Position numbers and translations under genes: made by a program. Below the pieces are notes generated by a model, which saw nothing but the letters and a program-made list of their open reading frames with translations, was not told where the DNA came from and searched no databases. Of a DNA stretch of 48,852 nt, positions 1-12,140 are shown piece by piece; position 1 is the first letter of the stretch; each line of letters starts with the position of its first letter. Source of the stretch: SAR86 cluster bacterium (lineage in GTDB: Bacteria > Pseudomonadota > Gammaproteobacteria > Magnimaribacterales > Magnimaribacteraceae); contig JAKUUL010000002.1 in the NCBI GenBank assembly GCA_022447025.1, positions 1 through 48,852 of the forward strand. Reading direction: 5' to 3'.

Positions 1-2
1 CA

Positions 3-2848
<2,846 letters not shown>

Positions 2849-2860
2849 TGAAGGCTAAAC

Positions 2861-3412
2861 CTAAGCCTCCAAAACATAATGAACCGCATCCAAAAGATTG
2901 TTAAAGCATCTTTCTTCAGGGGGGCAGTGCTTTGAAGATAATGACCTCTCTCCATAACCAGTTTTAACCAAAAGAGGAATGCAACCATAATTAATAGCAC
3001 ACAACACATCAGATTCTTTGTCCCCAATAAAAAAACTATTTTTCAAAGAACAGCCCAGTGTTTCTTCAATTTCATTTAAAAGCCCGGTCTCCGGTTTTCT
3101 ACAAGAACATTTCTCTTCTGGAGCATGAGGACAAAAGGCAACATGGTCTATCTTGCCACCTGCTTCCTGCACTAACAAAGACATGTGATCGTGAACGGCT
3201 TGGAGCTGTTTCTCATTAATAATTTTTTTACTTATACAAGCTTGGTTCGTAGCTATAACAACATTGAAGCCTGAATCAGTTAATTTCTTTATGGCTAACA
3301 AGCTACCCTCTATGGGCTTGAATTCCTCTTTTTTTGTAACATAACCCCAAAGGTCTTCATTGATAACCCCATCTCTGTCTAGCACGATAGGTTTAGGGGA
3401 AGATTCAGACAC
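2861..3412 (-). CDS. gmhB: D-glycero-beta-D-manno-heptose 1,7-bisphosphate 7-phosphatase
   Basis: HAD-IIIA motif VLDRDGVINED and metal-binding CPHAPEEKCSCRKPETGL; GTG start directly after the glyS stop. Confidence 0.9.
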   Translation of the reverse strand: MSESSPKPIVLDRDGVINEDLWGYVTKKEEFKPIEGSLLAIKKLTDSGFNVVIATNQACISKKIINEKQLQAVHDHMSLLVQEAGGKIDHVAFCPHAPEEKCSCRKPETGLLNEIEETLGCSLKNSFFIGDKESDVLCAINYGCIPLLVKTGYGERSLSSKHCPPEERCFNNLLDAVHYVLEA

Positions 3413-4771
3413 TTACTTTAATATCTCCTGAAGATAAGCACTCGTTTCTTTTTGATGAATCCTTTCTTGTTCCATGCTGTCTCTGTTTCTGACCGTTACG
3501 GTTTGGTCTTCAAGAGTTTGAAAATCTAAAGTAATGCAAAGTGGTGTTCCAACTTCATCGTGCCTTCTGTAGCTTTTACCAATATTTCCTGAATTCTCTA
3601 ATAATACTCTACCAAGCCCAAGTCCTTGTAACTCACCCTTAAGATTAGCTGCAGCTGAAACTAAGTCTTCATTGTTCTTCTTAAGGGGAATAACTGCTGC
3701 TTTTATTGGAGAAAGGTGAGGTTTGAGCGAAAGAACTGTTCTTTCTTTTCCATCTTCTAATTCTTGGACCTCATAGGCTTCATTTAAAACAGCTAAAACA
3801 CCTCTATCAACCCCAGCAGCAGGTTCAATTACATAGGGAACAATCCATTCTTTGGTTTCTCTGTCTTGAATAGCAAGTTTTGCATTAGAAGAAGAGTTTT
3901 TAACCACCTTGGCTTTTATAGAAAACTCAGATTGGTTTTTTGTATGAGAGCCCAAGTCGAAGTCAGTTCTATTGGCCACTCCCTCTAGTTCTTCTAAGCC
4001 ATGGGGGAATTTATACATAATATCTATTGTAGACTTGGAATAATGTGCCAATTCTTTATTTGGTACATCATATAAATCAAGCTTTTCTTCAGAAACACCT
4101 TGTTTTGACCACCATTTCAGTCTGTTTTTTACCCAAAATTGATGCCATTCTTCATCTGTTCCGGGTTTTACAAAGAACTCTAGCTCCATTTGTTCCATTT
4201 CCCTTACCCTAAATATAAAATTTCTTGGAGTGACCTCATTTCTAAAGGCCTTTCCTATTTGTGCTATGCCGAATGGCAAACTTTTAGAGGTAGAGTCAAC
4301 AACATTTTTAAAGTTCGTAAAAGTTTGTTGTGCTGTTTCAGGCCTTAGATAGGCAAAAGAACTTCCATCATCTATAGGGCCGACATTGGTTTTAAACATT
4401 AGATTAAAGGGCCTGGGTTCTGTTAGGTCTTTAGAACCACAAGAAGGGCAGGCTGACTTCTCTAAATGATCAGCTCTCCATCTTGAGTTACAAGACCTGC
4501 AATCAACAAGCGGGTCTGTAAATGTCTCCTCATGGCCTGATTGTTTCAATACCTCTGGATTAGTTAAAATTGCAGCATCTAATCCCTCAACATCGTCTCT
4601 CTCGTAAACCATTGATCTCCACCAGGCCTGCTTTAGATTGTTCTTTAATTCAACACCCAGCGGCCCATAGTCGAACAATCCCTGAAGCCCCCCATAGATT
4701 TCATTTGTTTGAAAAATAAAGCCTCGGCGCTTACAAAGAGCTACAAGTTCTTCCATTGATTTGGCTGGCAT
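3413..4771 (-). CDS. glyS: Glycyl-tRNA synthetase, single-chain alpha2 type
   Basis: [72 protein letters not shown]; class II synthetase of the homodimeric family. Confidence 0.93.
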   Translation of the reverse strand: MPAKSMEELVALCKRRGFIFQTNEIYGGLQGLFDYGPLGVELKNNLKQAWWRSMVYERDDVEGLDAAILTNPEVLKQSGHEETFTDPLVDCRSCNSRWRADHLEKSACPSCGSKDLTEPRPFNLMFKTNVGPIDDGSSFAYLRPETAQQTFTNFKNVVDSTSKSLPFGIAQIGKAFRNEVTPRNFIFRVREMEQMELEFFVKPGTDEEWHQFWVKNRLKWWSKQGVSEEKLDLYDVPNKELAHYSKSTIDIMYKFPHGLEELEGVANRTDFDLGSHTKNQSEFSIKAKVVKNSSSNAKLAIQDRETKEWIVPYVIEPAAGVDRGVLAVLNEAYEVQELEDGKERTVLSLKPHLSPIKAAVIPLKKNNEDLVSAAANLKGELQGLGLGRVLLENSGNIGKSYRRHDEVGTPLCITLDFQTLEDQTVTVRNRDSMEQERIHQKETSAYLQEILK

Positions 4772-4794
4772 ATTTAAATTAAGATTTATTATTG

Positions 4795-4842
4795 TAGTAA
4801 GTACTTACTATCATTTATATACTATTTAATAAGGACTTTCAA
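4795..4842 (-). promoter_or_regulatory. Predicted sigma70 promoter of glyS with a 16-bp palindrome at the predicted start site
   Basis: Minus strand TTGAAA (4842-4837), 17-nt spacer, TATAAA (4819-4814), then the perfect palindrome TAGTAAGTACTTACTA (4795-4810). Confidence 0.6.
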
Positions 4843-5698
4843 AAGTTGAATGTTTAAACCTCTTGTATTCCCAAGCGTACTGCTCAGGAGCTTTCATTAT
4901 ACATTTTTCTAGTTCTCTATTCATAAGATTTACGCCATCTTGAACATCTAAATCATTCAGTTGGTTTATCTTTTCACTAAAAATAATTCTAAATCCTTGG
5001 CCCCTACTCTGTCTTAAGCAGACAACTGAATGGCACGGACTTTTGGTCTTTTTTGATAGGGTAGAGATAAGGGACACAGTAAGTGCAGAGACACCAAAAA
5101 AGCTTGAAATAATCCCATTACTTTTTTTTGGTACCTGGTCACTAGCCATCATTATTAAATTACCCTCTCTGAGTGTAATTAGTGAAGACTTAACTCCCCC
5201 AGAATCTGCCTTTACCATGTTTGCGCCCATCAAGTCTCTAGCACTGTTCATAATTGAATCTAGGGCAGAAATTTTAGCAGGGGTATATGGAATCGTGCTT
5301 TTAAAGTTATTAGCAACAAAGTTTATAAGAATTTCTATATTGCCTATATGCGGAGTAAATAAGATTACTCCCCTACCTTCTTCTAAACTTCTTAAAATTA
5401 GATCCTTTCCCTCTACCTCCACCAATTTGTTTATGTCAAGTTTAGGGTAAGCAATCCAAGACTTTCCTGATTCAAATAAGCTTTTAGAGGTCTCTTTTAA
5501 GCTTTTTCTAGTTAAAATATCGATTTCCTTCGGAGTTTTGTCAGGAAAACATAATTTTAAGTTAGTTTTTGTGGTGTTTTTTATAGAATTTGGAACAATT
5601 GATAGCAAAAAACCACTTATTTCACCCAAAAAATGTATATATTTAAGTGAAATATAGCTAAAAAGGGTTAAAAATAGCTTTAAAAGGCCATTAAGCAT
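4826..5698 (-). CDS. Lipid A biosynthesis acyltransferase (LpxL/HtrB family)
   Basis: LFTPHIGNIEIL (HX4E motif), MMASDQVPKKSNGI, N-terminal membrane anchor. Confidence 0.85.
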   Translation of the reverse strand: MLNGLLKLFLTLFSYISLKYIHFLGEISGFLLSIVPNSIKNTTKTNLKLCFPDKTPKEIDILTRKSLKETSKSLFESGKSWIAYPKLDINKLVEVEGKDLILRSLEEGRGVILFTPHIGNIEILINFVANNFKSTIPYTPAKISALDSIMNSARDLMGANMVKADSGGVKSSLITLREGNLIMMASDQVPKKSNGIISSFFGVSALTVSLISTLSKKTKSPCHSVVCLRQSRGQGFRIIFSEKINQLNDLDVQDGVNLMNRELEKCIMKAPEQYAWEYKRFKHSTFESPY

Positions 5699-5708
5699 GT
5701 ATTTTTAC

Positions 5709-7160
5709 CTATTTTTTCCAAAAAGCGGGCGTAAAAAGAACTAAAAGTGTAAATATTTCTAATCTGCCTAGAATCATAGCTATAGACAAACCAATTTTTG
5801 AGTAATCATTAAGTGATTGATAGTTATTTGCTACATCACCTAAGCCAGGCCCCAGATTATTCAATGTAGCTCCAACAGCTGAAAATGAAGTAATAAAATC
5901 ATTTCCTTGTGCTAATAAAAACATAAATAAGATAATAAAAACAATAACATAGATGGAAAAGAATCCCCAAACTGACTCTGCAATTCTTGGGCTAATAGCT
6001 TTTTTCCCTAATTTTATTGAAATTACTGCATTGGGATGAATCAATTTAGTTATTTCTCCAGCGCTTTGCTTTGCAAGAACAAGAGTCCTTATAACCTTTA
6101 TGCCCCCACCAGTAGACCCAGCACAGGCACCAATAAAAGCTGTAAGAAGAAGTAAGATAGGAACAAATAGAGGCCAACTTGAGTAATTTGACGTAAGAAA
6201 ACCTGTAGTTGTAGCTATTGAAACAACTTGAAAGGCGCTTTCTTGTATCAAATTATCTCCTGGGCTTTCTAGATATATACCTAGAGTTAGAAAAGTTAAT
6301 GCAAAAGCAGACAAAAGAATAAAAAAGTAAGCTTTAACTTCTGAGTCATATAAATAATGTAGAAGCCTTCTTTTAGTCCAGGCAATATAGTGAAGGCCAA
6401 AGTTTATACCGGCTATAACCATAAAGATTACAGCTGTCCACCTGATGCTGGACTGTGAAAAGAAACCAAAACTCTCGTCATGAGTCGAAAAACCACCGAT
6501 AGATACTGTTGAAAAGGAATGACAAATTGCATCATAAGTCGTCATTCCAAAAAATTTATAGAAAGCAGCACAAAGAATAGTCATTGTCAGGTACACATAC
6601 CATAAGGCCTTGGCAGTTTCTTTAATTCTGGGAGTTAATTTCGCATCTTTTAAGGGCCCTGGTGTCTCTGCTTTATATAACTGCATACCCCCAATGCCCA
6701 ATAGCGGCAATACAGCTACAGCTAACACGATTATGCCCATGCCCCCTAACCATTGCAGAAGTTGTCTGTAAAACAGTATAGATCTAGGGAGCTCATCAAG
6801 GCTTGTTAAAACTGTTGCCCCGGTTGTGGTCAATCCAGATATAGATTCAAACAAAGAATCTACTAAAGTAATTTCTAGTTCTTCTGCGAAAATAAATGGA
6901 AATGAACCGAAAATCGCTAAAACTGTCCAAAAAAGTACTGTTATGATAAATCCATCCTTAGTCCTTAGGTCTTCTTTTCTAGAAGAATTAGTAATATAGA
7001 GAAGAAAACCACAGAGAAAGGTGGCTAAAAGAGTATTAAAAAATACTTTAATTAGGCCGATTTCATCATAATAATAGGCTACAGCAGCAGGAAATAGCTG
7101 GGCTGTACTAAATAACATTAAAAGTATGCCCAGAATTCTAAGGGTGTATAGAAAATTCAT
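5709..7160 (-). CDS. trkH: Trk potassium uptake system membrane subunit TrkH
   Basis: Multi-TM protein with K+ channel-like repeats (SGLTTTGATVL, SIATTTGFLT, GACAGSTGGGIKVIR). Confidence 0.93.
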   Translation of the reverse strand: MNFLYTLRILGILLMLFSTAQLFPAAVAYYYDEIGLIKVFFNTLLATFLCGFLLYITNSSRKEDLRTKDGFIITVLFWTVLAIFGSFPFIFAEELEITLVDSLFESISGLTTTGATVLTSLDELPRSILFYRQLLQWLGGMGIIVLAVAVLPLLGIGGMQLYKAETPGPLKDAKLTPRIKETAKALWYVYLTMTILCAAFYKFFGMTTYDAICHSFSTVSIGGFSTHDESFGFFSQSSIRWTAVIFMVIAGINFGLHYIAWTKRRLLHYLYDSEVKAYFFILLSAFALTFLTLGIYLESPGDNLIQESAFQVVSIATTTGFLTSNYSSWPLFVPILLLLTAFIGACAGSTGGGIKVIRTLVLAKQSAGEITKLIHPNAVISIKLGKKAISPRIAESVWGFFSIYVIVFIILFMFLLAQGNDFITSFSAVGATLNNLGPGLGDVANNYQSLNDYSKIGLSIAMILGRLEIFTLLVLFTPAFWKK

Positions 7161-7166
7161 TTCAGC

Positions 7167-8540
7167 TTATTGATAAGGGGAAAAAATATCTTTAATTTGG
7201 GGTAGAAGCTTCTTGTCAGTTAAAAAAAGTATAACATGATCATTTTCGCGTAATTTAACGTTATCATGGGCGATTTTAGCCTTGTTTTTGCGGATGATAG
7301 CACCAATTGTTGCTCCTAAAGGTAGCTTTATAGTCCCCAGCTCTTTACCTACAACATCTCCATTCCCATTGGGAGAGGGCCTTACAATAGTTTCTATGGC
7401 TTCAGCTACTCCCCTTCTTAAAGAATGTACCTTTACAACTTCATCTCCCGCTAGTTCTGAAAGGAAGGTACCTATAGTGATTTGAGAAGGAGCAATAGCA
7501 ACATCTATACTTTTTCCTTGAACTAAATCTACATAAGCTTCGTTATTAATGAGAGCAATAACTTTATGGGCACCCATCTCCTTTGCCAACATACAAGACA
7601 TAACATTGGCTTCATCATCATTTGTCACGGCAACAAACACATCGCAGTCTTCTATGTTTTCTTCATGCAGTAGAGACTTATCGGAAACATTCCCCTCTAA
7701 AACAATTGTGTCTAGTAAGCTTTCAGAGATTTTTTTTGCTCTGGAGGGGTCAGACTCAATAATTTTTACCCTGTGGTTGTCTTCAATTTGTTCTGCAAGA
7801 CTGCTTCCAATTTTTCCTCCACCAGCTATAACAACGTACTTATAGGGATCTTCTTTTGTCCTCATTTCATTTATAACCCTTTTTGCATCTTTTTTTCTAG
7901 CAATAAAAAATACCTCATCACCTGCCATAACTGTAGTTGTGCCTTTTGGGATAATGGCACCACCACTTCTAAAGATTGCTGCAACACGTGTGTCTACGTT
8001 AGGCATGTGTTTTTTTAGATCAGCTATCTCGTGGCCAATCAAAGGGCCTCCACTGACAGCCCTAACTCCCACCAGATATAACAAGCCATCTCCAAATTCT
8101 AGAACTTGCAAGGAACCCGGGGTGTCTATTAAGGCCTGAATATGATTTGTAATAAGCTTTTCAGGACTTACAACTATGTCAACAGGTATAACTCCTGCAT
8201 CAATTGCTGCTTTAGTTTTATTTTGTAAGTAAGAAGATTCTCTAATCCTAGCGATTGTTTTAACATTCGGTGACAGAACCTTAGACATTAGACTAGAAAC
8301 AATATTAATTTCATCACTGCCTGTAACGGCAACAACCATATCTGCTTCCTTAATGCCCGCATTCACTAATGTGGTGGGATAAGAGCAACTTCCAACTATG
8401 GTACTTATGTCTGCTTCTTCTTCCAGATGATGAAGTGTAGCTGGGTTTTCATCAACAACCGTAATGTCGTTGTCCTCTTTAGACAATGAAATGGCCAGTG
8501 TGCTTCCAACTGTGCCTGCCCCAAGAATAATTATCTTCAA
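7167..8540 (-). CDS. trkA: Trk system regulatory NAD-binding protein TrkA
   Basis: Two RCK domains (MKIIILGAGTVGSTLA and VVIAGGGKIGSSLA) with TrkA-C repeats. Confidence 0.95.
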   Translation of the reverse strand: MKIIILGAGTVGSTLAISLSKEDNDITVVDENPATLHHLEEEADISTIVGSCSYPTTLVNAGIKEADMVVAVTGSDEINIVSSLMSKVLSPNVKTIARIRESSYLQNKTKAAIDAGVIPVDIVVSPEKLITNHIQALIDTPGSLQVLEFGDGLLYLVGVRAVSGGPLIGHEIADLKKHMPNVDTRVAAIFRSGGAIIPKGTTTVMAGDEVFFIARKKDAKRVINEMRTKEDPYKYVVIAGGGKIGSSLAEQIEDNHRVKIIESDPSRAKKISESLLDTIVLEGNVSDKSLLHEENIEDCDVFVAVTNDDEANVMSCMLAKEMGAHKVIALINNEAYVDLVQGKSIDVAIAPSQITIGTFLSELAGDEVVKVHSLRRGVAEAIETIVRPSPNGNGDVVGKELGTIKLPLGATIGAIIRKNKAKIAHDNVKLRENDHVILFLTDKKLLPQIKDIFSPYQ

Positions 8541-8600
8541 AAGTTTTCCTTCCCGGAAATCAAGTTTTTTCGATTATAAACCTATTTATGATCCTAACTA

Positions 8601-9560
8601 TTATTTTTCAAGGGAACTTGAAAACTTTTTTTCCTGAACTATTTTTTCTTTATTACCTTTTATAAAGTCTTTGGCATCAACGGGCAGCTTGCTCTCGATT
8701 TGAAGGCGATGAATTCTTAGACGCTTGCGATTAAGACAACCCACGTAAAGACGATTTTCATCTGAGGTATAAATTTTTCCAGGTGATAATTCTTTAGGTG
8801 CATCCTCAAGACTTGCATTTAGAATTTTTACTCTTTTATTTCCTAAAAAAGTAAAAGATCCATACTTGGGGAATAGGGCTCTTATTTTTCGTTCTATCAA
8901 TTCAGCAGATTCAGAATCCCAAAGTATTTCAGTTTCTTGCCTTTCAATTTTTTCGGCGTAAGTAGCTTTACTAGAATCTTGGCCTAACTCCGCAACTTTT
9001 CTTGAAGAAATATCCTCTAGAAATTTTAAGAGATTTAATTCACTTAAGTTTTGGTATTTTTTTTCTAGAGACTCAGAGTTCTCTTCTGATTCTATGGGGC
9101 AAGGAAGTAATTTCATGATAGGACCTGTGTCCAAGCCTTCATTCATTCTCATATAAGTAATTCCGCCTTCAGTGTCTCCTTCCATGAGAGTTCTTTCTAT
9201 AGGGGCAGCACCCCTCCACCTTGGAAGCAATGAAGCATGAATATTAATGCAGCCAAACTTGGGCAAGTTGATAAATTCTTTAGGCAAAATTAGACCATAA
9301 GCTACTACTAAAATTAATTCAGGCTCTATCTCCTTAAGCCGATCAATGACATCGGTGTTCTTTTTTAAACTTTTTGGTTGTAGAACTAAAATTTGATTTT
9401 CTTGTGCAAGAGCCTTTACCGGCGATACATTTATTTTTTTCCCTCTGCCTGACTCTCTGTCAGGCTGTGTAAGAACAGCTGCCACTTCATTTTCACTCTT
9501 TACAAGCAAATCTAGATGGAAAGCTGAAAATGTTGGGGTGCCGGCAAAAACTATCTTCAT
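8601..9560 (-). CDS. fmt: Methionyl-tRNA formyltransferase
   Basis: MKIVFAGTPTFSAFHL, NIHASLLPRWRGAAPIERTLMEGD, DTGPI. Confidence 0.95.
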   Translation of the reverse strand: MKIVFAGTPTFSAFHLDLLVKSENEVAAVLTQPDRESGRGKKINVSPVKALAQENQILVLQPKSLKKNTDVIDRLKEIEPELILVVAYGLILPKEFINLPKFGCINIHASLLPRWRGAAPIERTLMEGDTEGGITYMRMNEGLDTGPIMKLLPCPIESEENSESLEKKYQNLSELNLLKFLEDISSRKVAELGQDSSKATYAEKIERQETEILWDSESAELIERKIRALFPKYGSFTFLGNKRVKILNASLEDAPKELSPGKIYTSDENRLYVGCLNRKRLRIHRLQIESKLPVDAKDFIKGNKEKIVQEKKFSSSLEK

Positions 9561-9561
9561 T

Positions 9562-10068
9562 TTAAACCGCTGTTCTAGATATTTTTATTAGCTTCTGTTT
9601 AATTCTTTGTCTTTTTAAATTAGACAAAAAATCTACAAATATCTTTCCGTCCAGATGATCCATTTCATGTTGTACAGCCACTGCTAACAGGTCTTCTGCT
9701 TCTATAGAAAACTCTTCTCCACCTAAGTTCAGGGCAGTTATTTTTATTTTAGCTGGCCTAGAAACTTCTTCAAAAAAACCAGGAACAGACAAACAGCCCT
9801 CGCCGTAAGTCTTTTCTTCTTGTCCTAGAACTTCAACAGATGGGTTGATAAAAATCATAGGACTATCTTTTTCTTCACTTACATCCACTACCAAGATCCT
9901 TTTATGAATATTAACTTGTGTGGCCGAAAGGCCAATGCCCTTGCCCTCATACATCGTTTCTAAAAGATCATTACAAAGGGTTTTAATTTCTTCATTTATA
10001 TCAAGGACATCTTTAGCGACAGTTCGCAAACGTTGGTCTGGAAAAATTAAAATCTTTAATAGGGCCAT
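9562..10068 (-). CDS. def: Peptide deformylase
   Basis: GIGLSATQVN, EGCLSVPG, QHEMDHLDGKIF. Confidence 0.96.
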   Translation of the reverse strand: MALLKILIFPDQRLRTVAKDVLDINEEIKTLCNDLLETMYEGKGIGLSATQVNIHKRILVVDVSEEKDSPMIFINPSVEVLGQEEKTYGEGCLSVPGFFEEVSRPAKIKITALNLGGEEFSIEAEDLLAVAVQHEMDHLDGKIFVDFLSNLKRQRIKQKLIKISRTAV

Positions 10069-10131
10069 TGCTTATATTTTAACCGCGTGGATTATATTAG
10101 AATACGACTTCTTAAATTATAAGGAGAAAAA

Positions 10132-10626
10132 GTGACTGCTACAGTTTCAATCATTATGGGGTCTGAATCTGACTTAGGTTTAGCAGAGAAATGTGGAGAA
10201 GTATTAAGCTCTTTATCTATAGACTTCACTATAAACGTTTTTTCTGCTCACAGAACGCCTGACCTACTCCATAAGCACTTAGAAGAGGCAGAAAAGGGGG
10301 GTACTAAAATATATATAGCTATAGCTGGATTAGCAGCCCACCTAGCGGGAGCCATAGCCTCAAAAACTGTCAAACCGGTCATAGGAATTCCTGGAGATGG
10401 GGGTCCTTTAAATGGGTTTGATTCACTTTTATCAACCGTTCAAATGCCAAAAGGAGTTCCAGTCGCGACAGTCGCTATAGGCTCAGCTGGCGCAGCTAAC
10501 GCTGGATATTTAGCAGCACAAATGCTTTCCATCAACTCGAAAGAAATAGCAGACACTCTTAATTCAATAAGGGAAGCTAATAAGCAGCAAATTGCTGAAG
10601 TTAATAAAAAACTCTCAGAAAAATAA
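10132..10626 (+). CDS. purE: 5-(carboxyamino)imidazole ribonucleotide mutase
   Basis: IMGSESDL, SAHRTPD, AAHLAG, GFDSLLSTVQMPKGVPVATVAIG. Confidence 0.9.
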   Translation: MTATVSIIMGSESDLGLAEKCGEVLSSLSIDFTINVFSAHRTPDLLHKHLEEAEKGGTKIYIAIAGLAAHLAGAIASKTVKPVIGIPGDGGPLNGFDSLLSTVQMPKGVPVATVAIGSAGAANAGYLAAQMLSINSKEIADTLNSIREANKQQIAEVNKKLSEK

Positions 10627-10628
10627 CC

Positions 10629-11162
10629 ATGAAGGGGCTTCAAACCGCTTTAGCTGATTTAAAGCTAGGCAAGATCATTGCCTATCCTTCGGAAGGAGTT
10701 TGGGGCCTGGGGTGTGACCCACAGAATGAAGAGGCCGTTTATAAATTACTTAAATTAAAGAAAAGGCCTGTGAGCAAAGGATTAATATTAGTAGGCAGCA
10801 ATATAGAACAAATGAAGCAGTACATTAATATAAATAAGTACAAAGAGAAGTTAATATCAAAGTGGCCCGGACCCCATACCTGGATTGTTCCTACAGAAGA
10901 TACTCCTGTGTGGATAAGAGGAAAGTATGACTCGGTGGCTTTAAGGGTTTCAAGTCATCCCACAATTGTAGAAATTTGTGACAAGTTTGAAGCTGCCATT
11001 GTTTCAACATCAGCCAACATACAGGGCAAAAAACCTTTAAGAACAAAGCAGGAAGTGGAGAAAAACTTTGATCAACTGAGTATAGTTGAGGGGTCTTTGG
11101 GTAGTTTAAAGGGTTCTACTCCCATTCAAGATGTTGTAACTGAAAGGTGGATAAGAGATTAA
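10629..11162 (+). CDS. tsaC: Threonylcarbamoyl-AMP synthase (YrdC/Sua5 family)
   Basis: IAYPSEGVWGLGCDP, KKRPVSKGLILV, GPHTWIVP, STSANIQGKKP. Confidence 0.88.
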   Translation: MKGLQTALADLKLGKIIAYPSEGVWGLGCDPQNEEAVYKLLKLKKRPVSKGLILVGSNIEQMKQYININKYKEKLISKWPGPHTWIVPTEDTPVWIRGKYDSVALRVSSHPTIVEICDKFEAAIVSTSANIQGKKPLRTKQEVEKNFDQLSIVEGSLGSLKGSTPIQDVVTERWIRD

Positions 11163-11169
11163 ATTAATA

Positions 11170-11985
11170 ATGAAAAAGTTTGCGGTCATAGGTCAGCCAA
11201 TTAAACACTCCCTTTCTCCTAGGATTCACTCTGAATTTGCTAAAGACACAGGGGTTGATATTTCTTATGAAGCAATAGAAGTAGACCCAAAAAACTTTAA
11301 ACAAGAGACAATAAAATTATTTAAAAATGGGTATGAAGGACTCAACGTAACGCTACCTTTAAAAGAACTGGCTTTTGGCTTAGCAGACGAAATAAGTGAA
11401 ATGGGGGCAGAAACAGGGGCAGTAAACACCCTGTGGAAAGATAAGGACAAAATATTTGGTGACTCAACTGACGGTAAGGGTCTTTTAGAAGATATTGTCA
11501 ATAATCAAATTTCTCTTAAAGACAAGGAGTTAGTAATTTTAGGTGCTGGAGGAGCTTCCCGTTCTATTATTCCCAGCATCATCAGTTTAGGTCCCAAAAA
11601 AGTAACGCTACTTAATAGAACTTTTGATCGGGCTTCAGATTTAGCAAAACAATTTGGAAATAAAGGAGTAGAAGTAGAAGCCTTAAGGGCAAATGAAACT
11701 CCTGAAGGAAAGATTGAGGGAATTATAAATACTACTTCAGCAGGCATAACAGGGGGTAATTTCATATTCAATCCTAAACTCTTTAACGAGGTCAGTTGGA
11801 CCTATGATCTAAGTTATTCAAAAGAAGCAACTCCCTTCAATAAATTAGCAAAAAATTTAGGTGTACAAATATGTCTAGATGGACTGGGTATGCTAGTAAA
11901 CCAAGCAGCGGCTAGCTTTCAAATTTGGACAGGCATAGAACCAGAAACAAATAGAGTTCTCAACTCGATAAAAAGCAGCCTTTAA
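11170..11985 (+). CDS. aroE: Shikimate dehydrogenase
   Basis: FAVIGQPIKHSLSPRIH, GLNVTLPLKE, VILGAGGASRSII, LDGLGMLVNQAA. Confidence 0.94.
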   Translation: MKKFAVIGQPIKHSLSPRIHSEFAKDTGVDISYEAIEVDPKNFKQETIKLFKNGYEGLNVTLPLKELAFGLADEISEMGAETGAVNTLWKDKDKIFGDSTDGKGLLEDIVNNQISLKDKELVILGAGGASRSIIPSIISLGPKKVTLLNRTFDRASDLAKQFGNKGVEVEALRANETPEGKIEGIINTTSAGITGGNFIFNPKLFNEVSWTYDLSYSKEATPFNKLAKNLGVQICLDGLGMLVNQAAASFQIWTGIEPETNRVLNSIKSSL

Positions 11986-12066
11986 AAAGATTTCTTTTCT
12001 TTGTCATAAGACTACAAAAATTTTTTTTTGCCCCCATTTTTATTTTGAATGGATTGATAATATTGG

Positions 12067-12106
12067 TTGTTCGCTCAGACCCCTTAGGATAAAATCCGCG
12101 CGGATT
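12067..12106 (+). promoter_or_regulatory. Predicted sigma70 promoter of the cox operon overlapping a 14-bp palindrome
   Basis: TTGTTC (12067-12072), 17 nt, TAAAAT (12090-12095); palindrome AATCCGCGCGGATT at 12093-12106. Confidence 0.5.
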
Positions 12107-12140
12107 CTGCTCGCTCTAACCTAAAGATATAAATGAATTT

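Noticed and set aside
5043-5450. 135-aa plus-strand ORF opposite the LpxL-family acyltransferase
   Set aside because: Fully antisense to a gene with clear catalytic motifs; no domain of its own.
7282-8139. Four plus-strand ORFs of 66-98 aa opposite trkA
   Set aside because: Antisense shadows of TrkA; overlapping each other; compositionally Ser/Pro-rich as expected from reverse frames.
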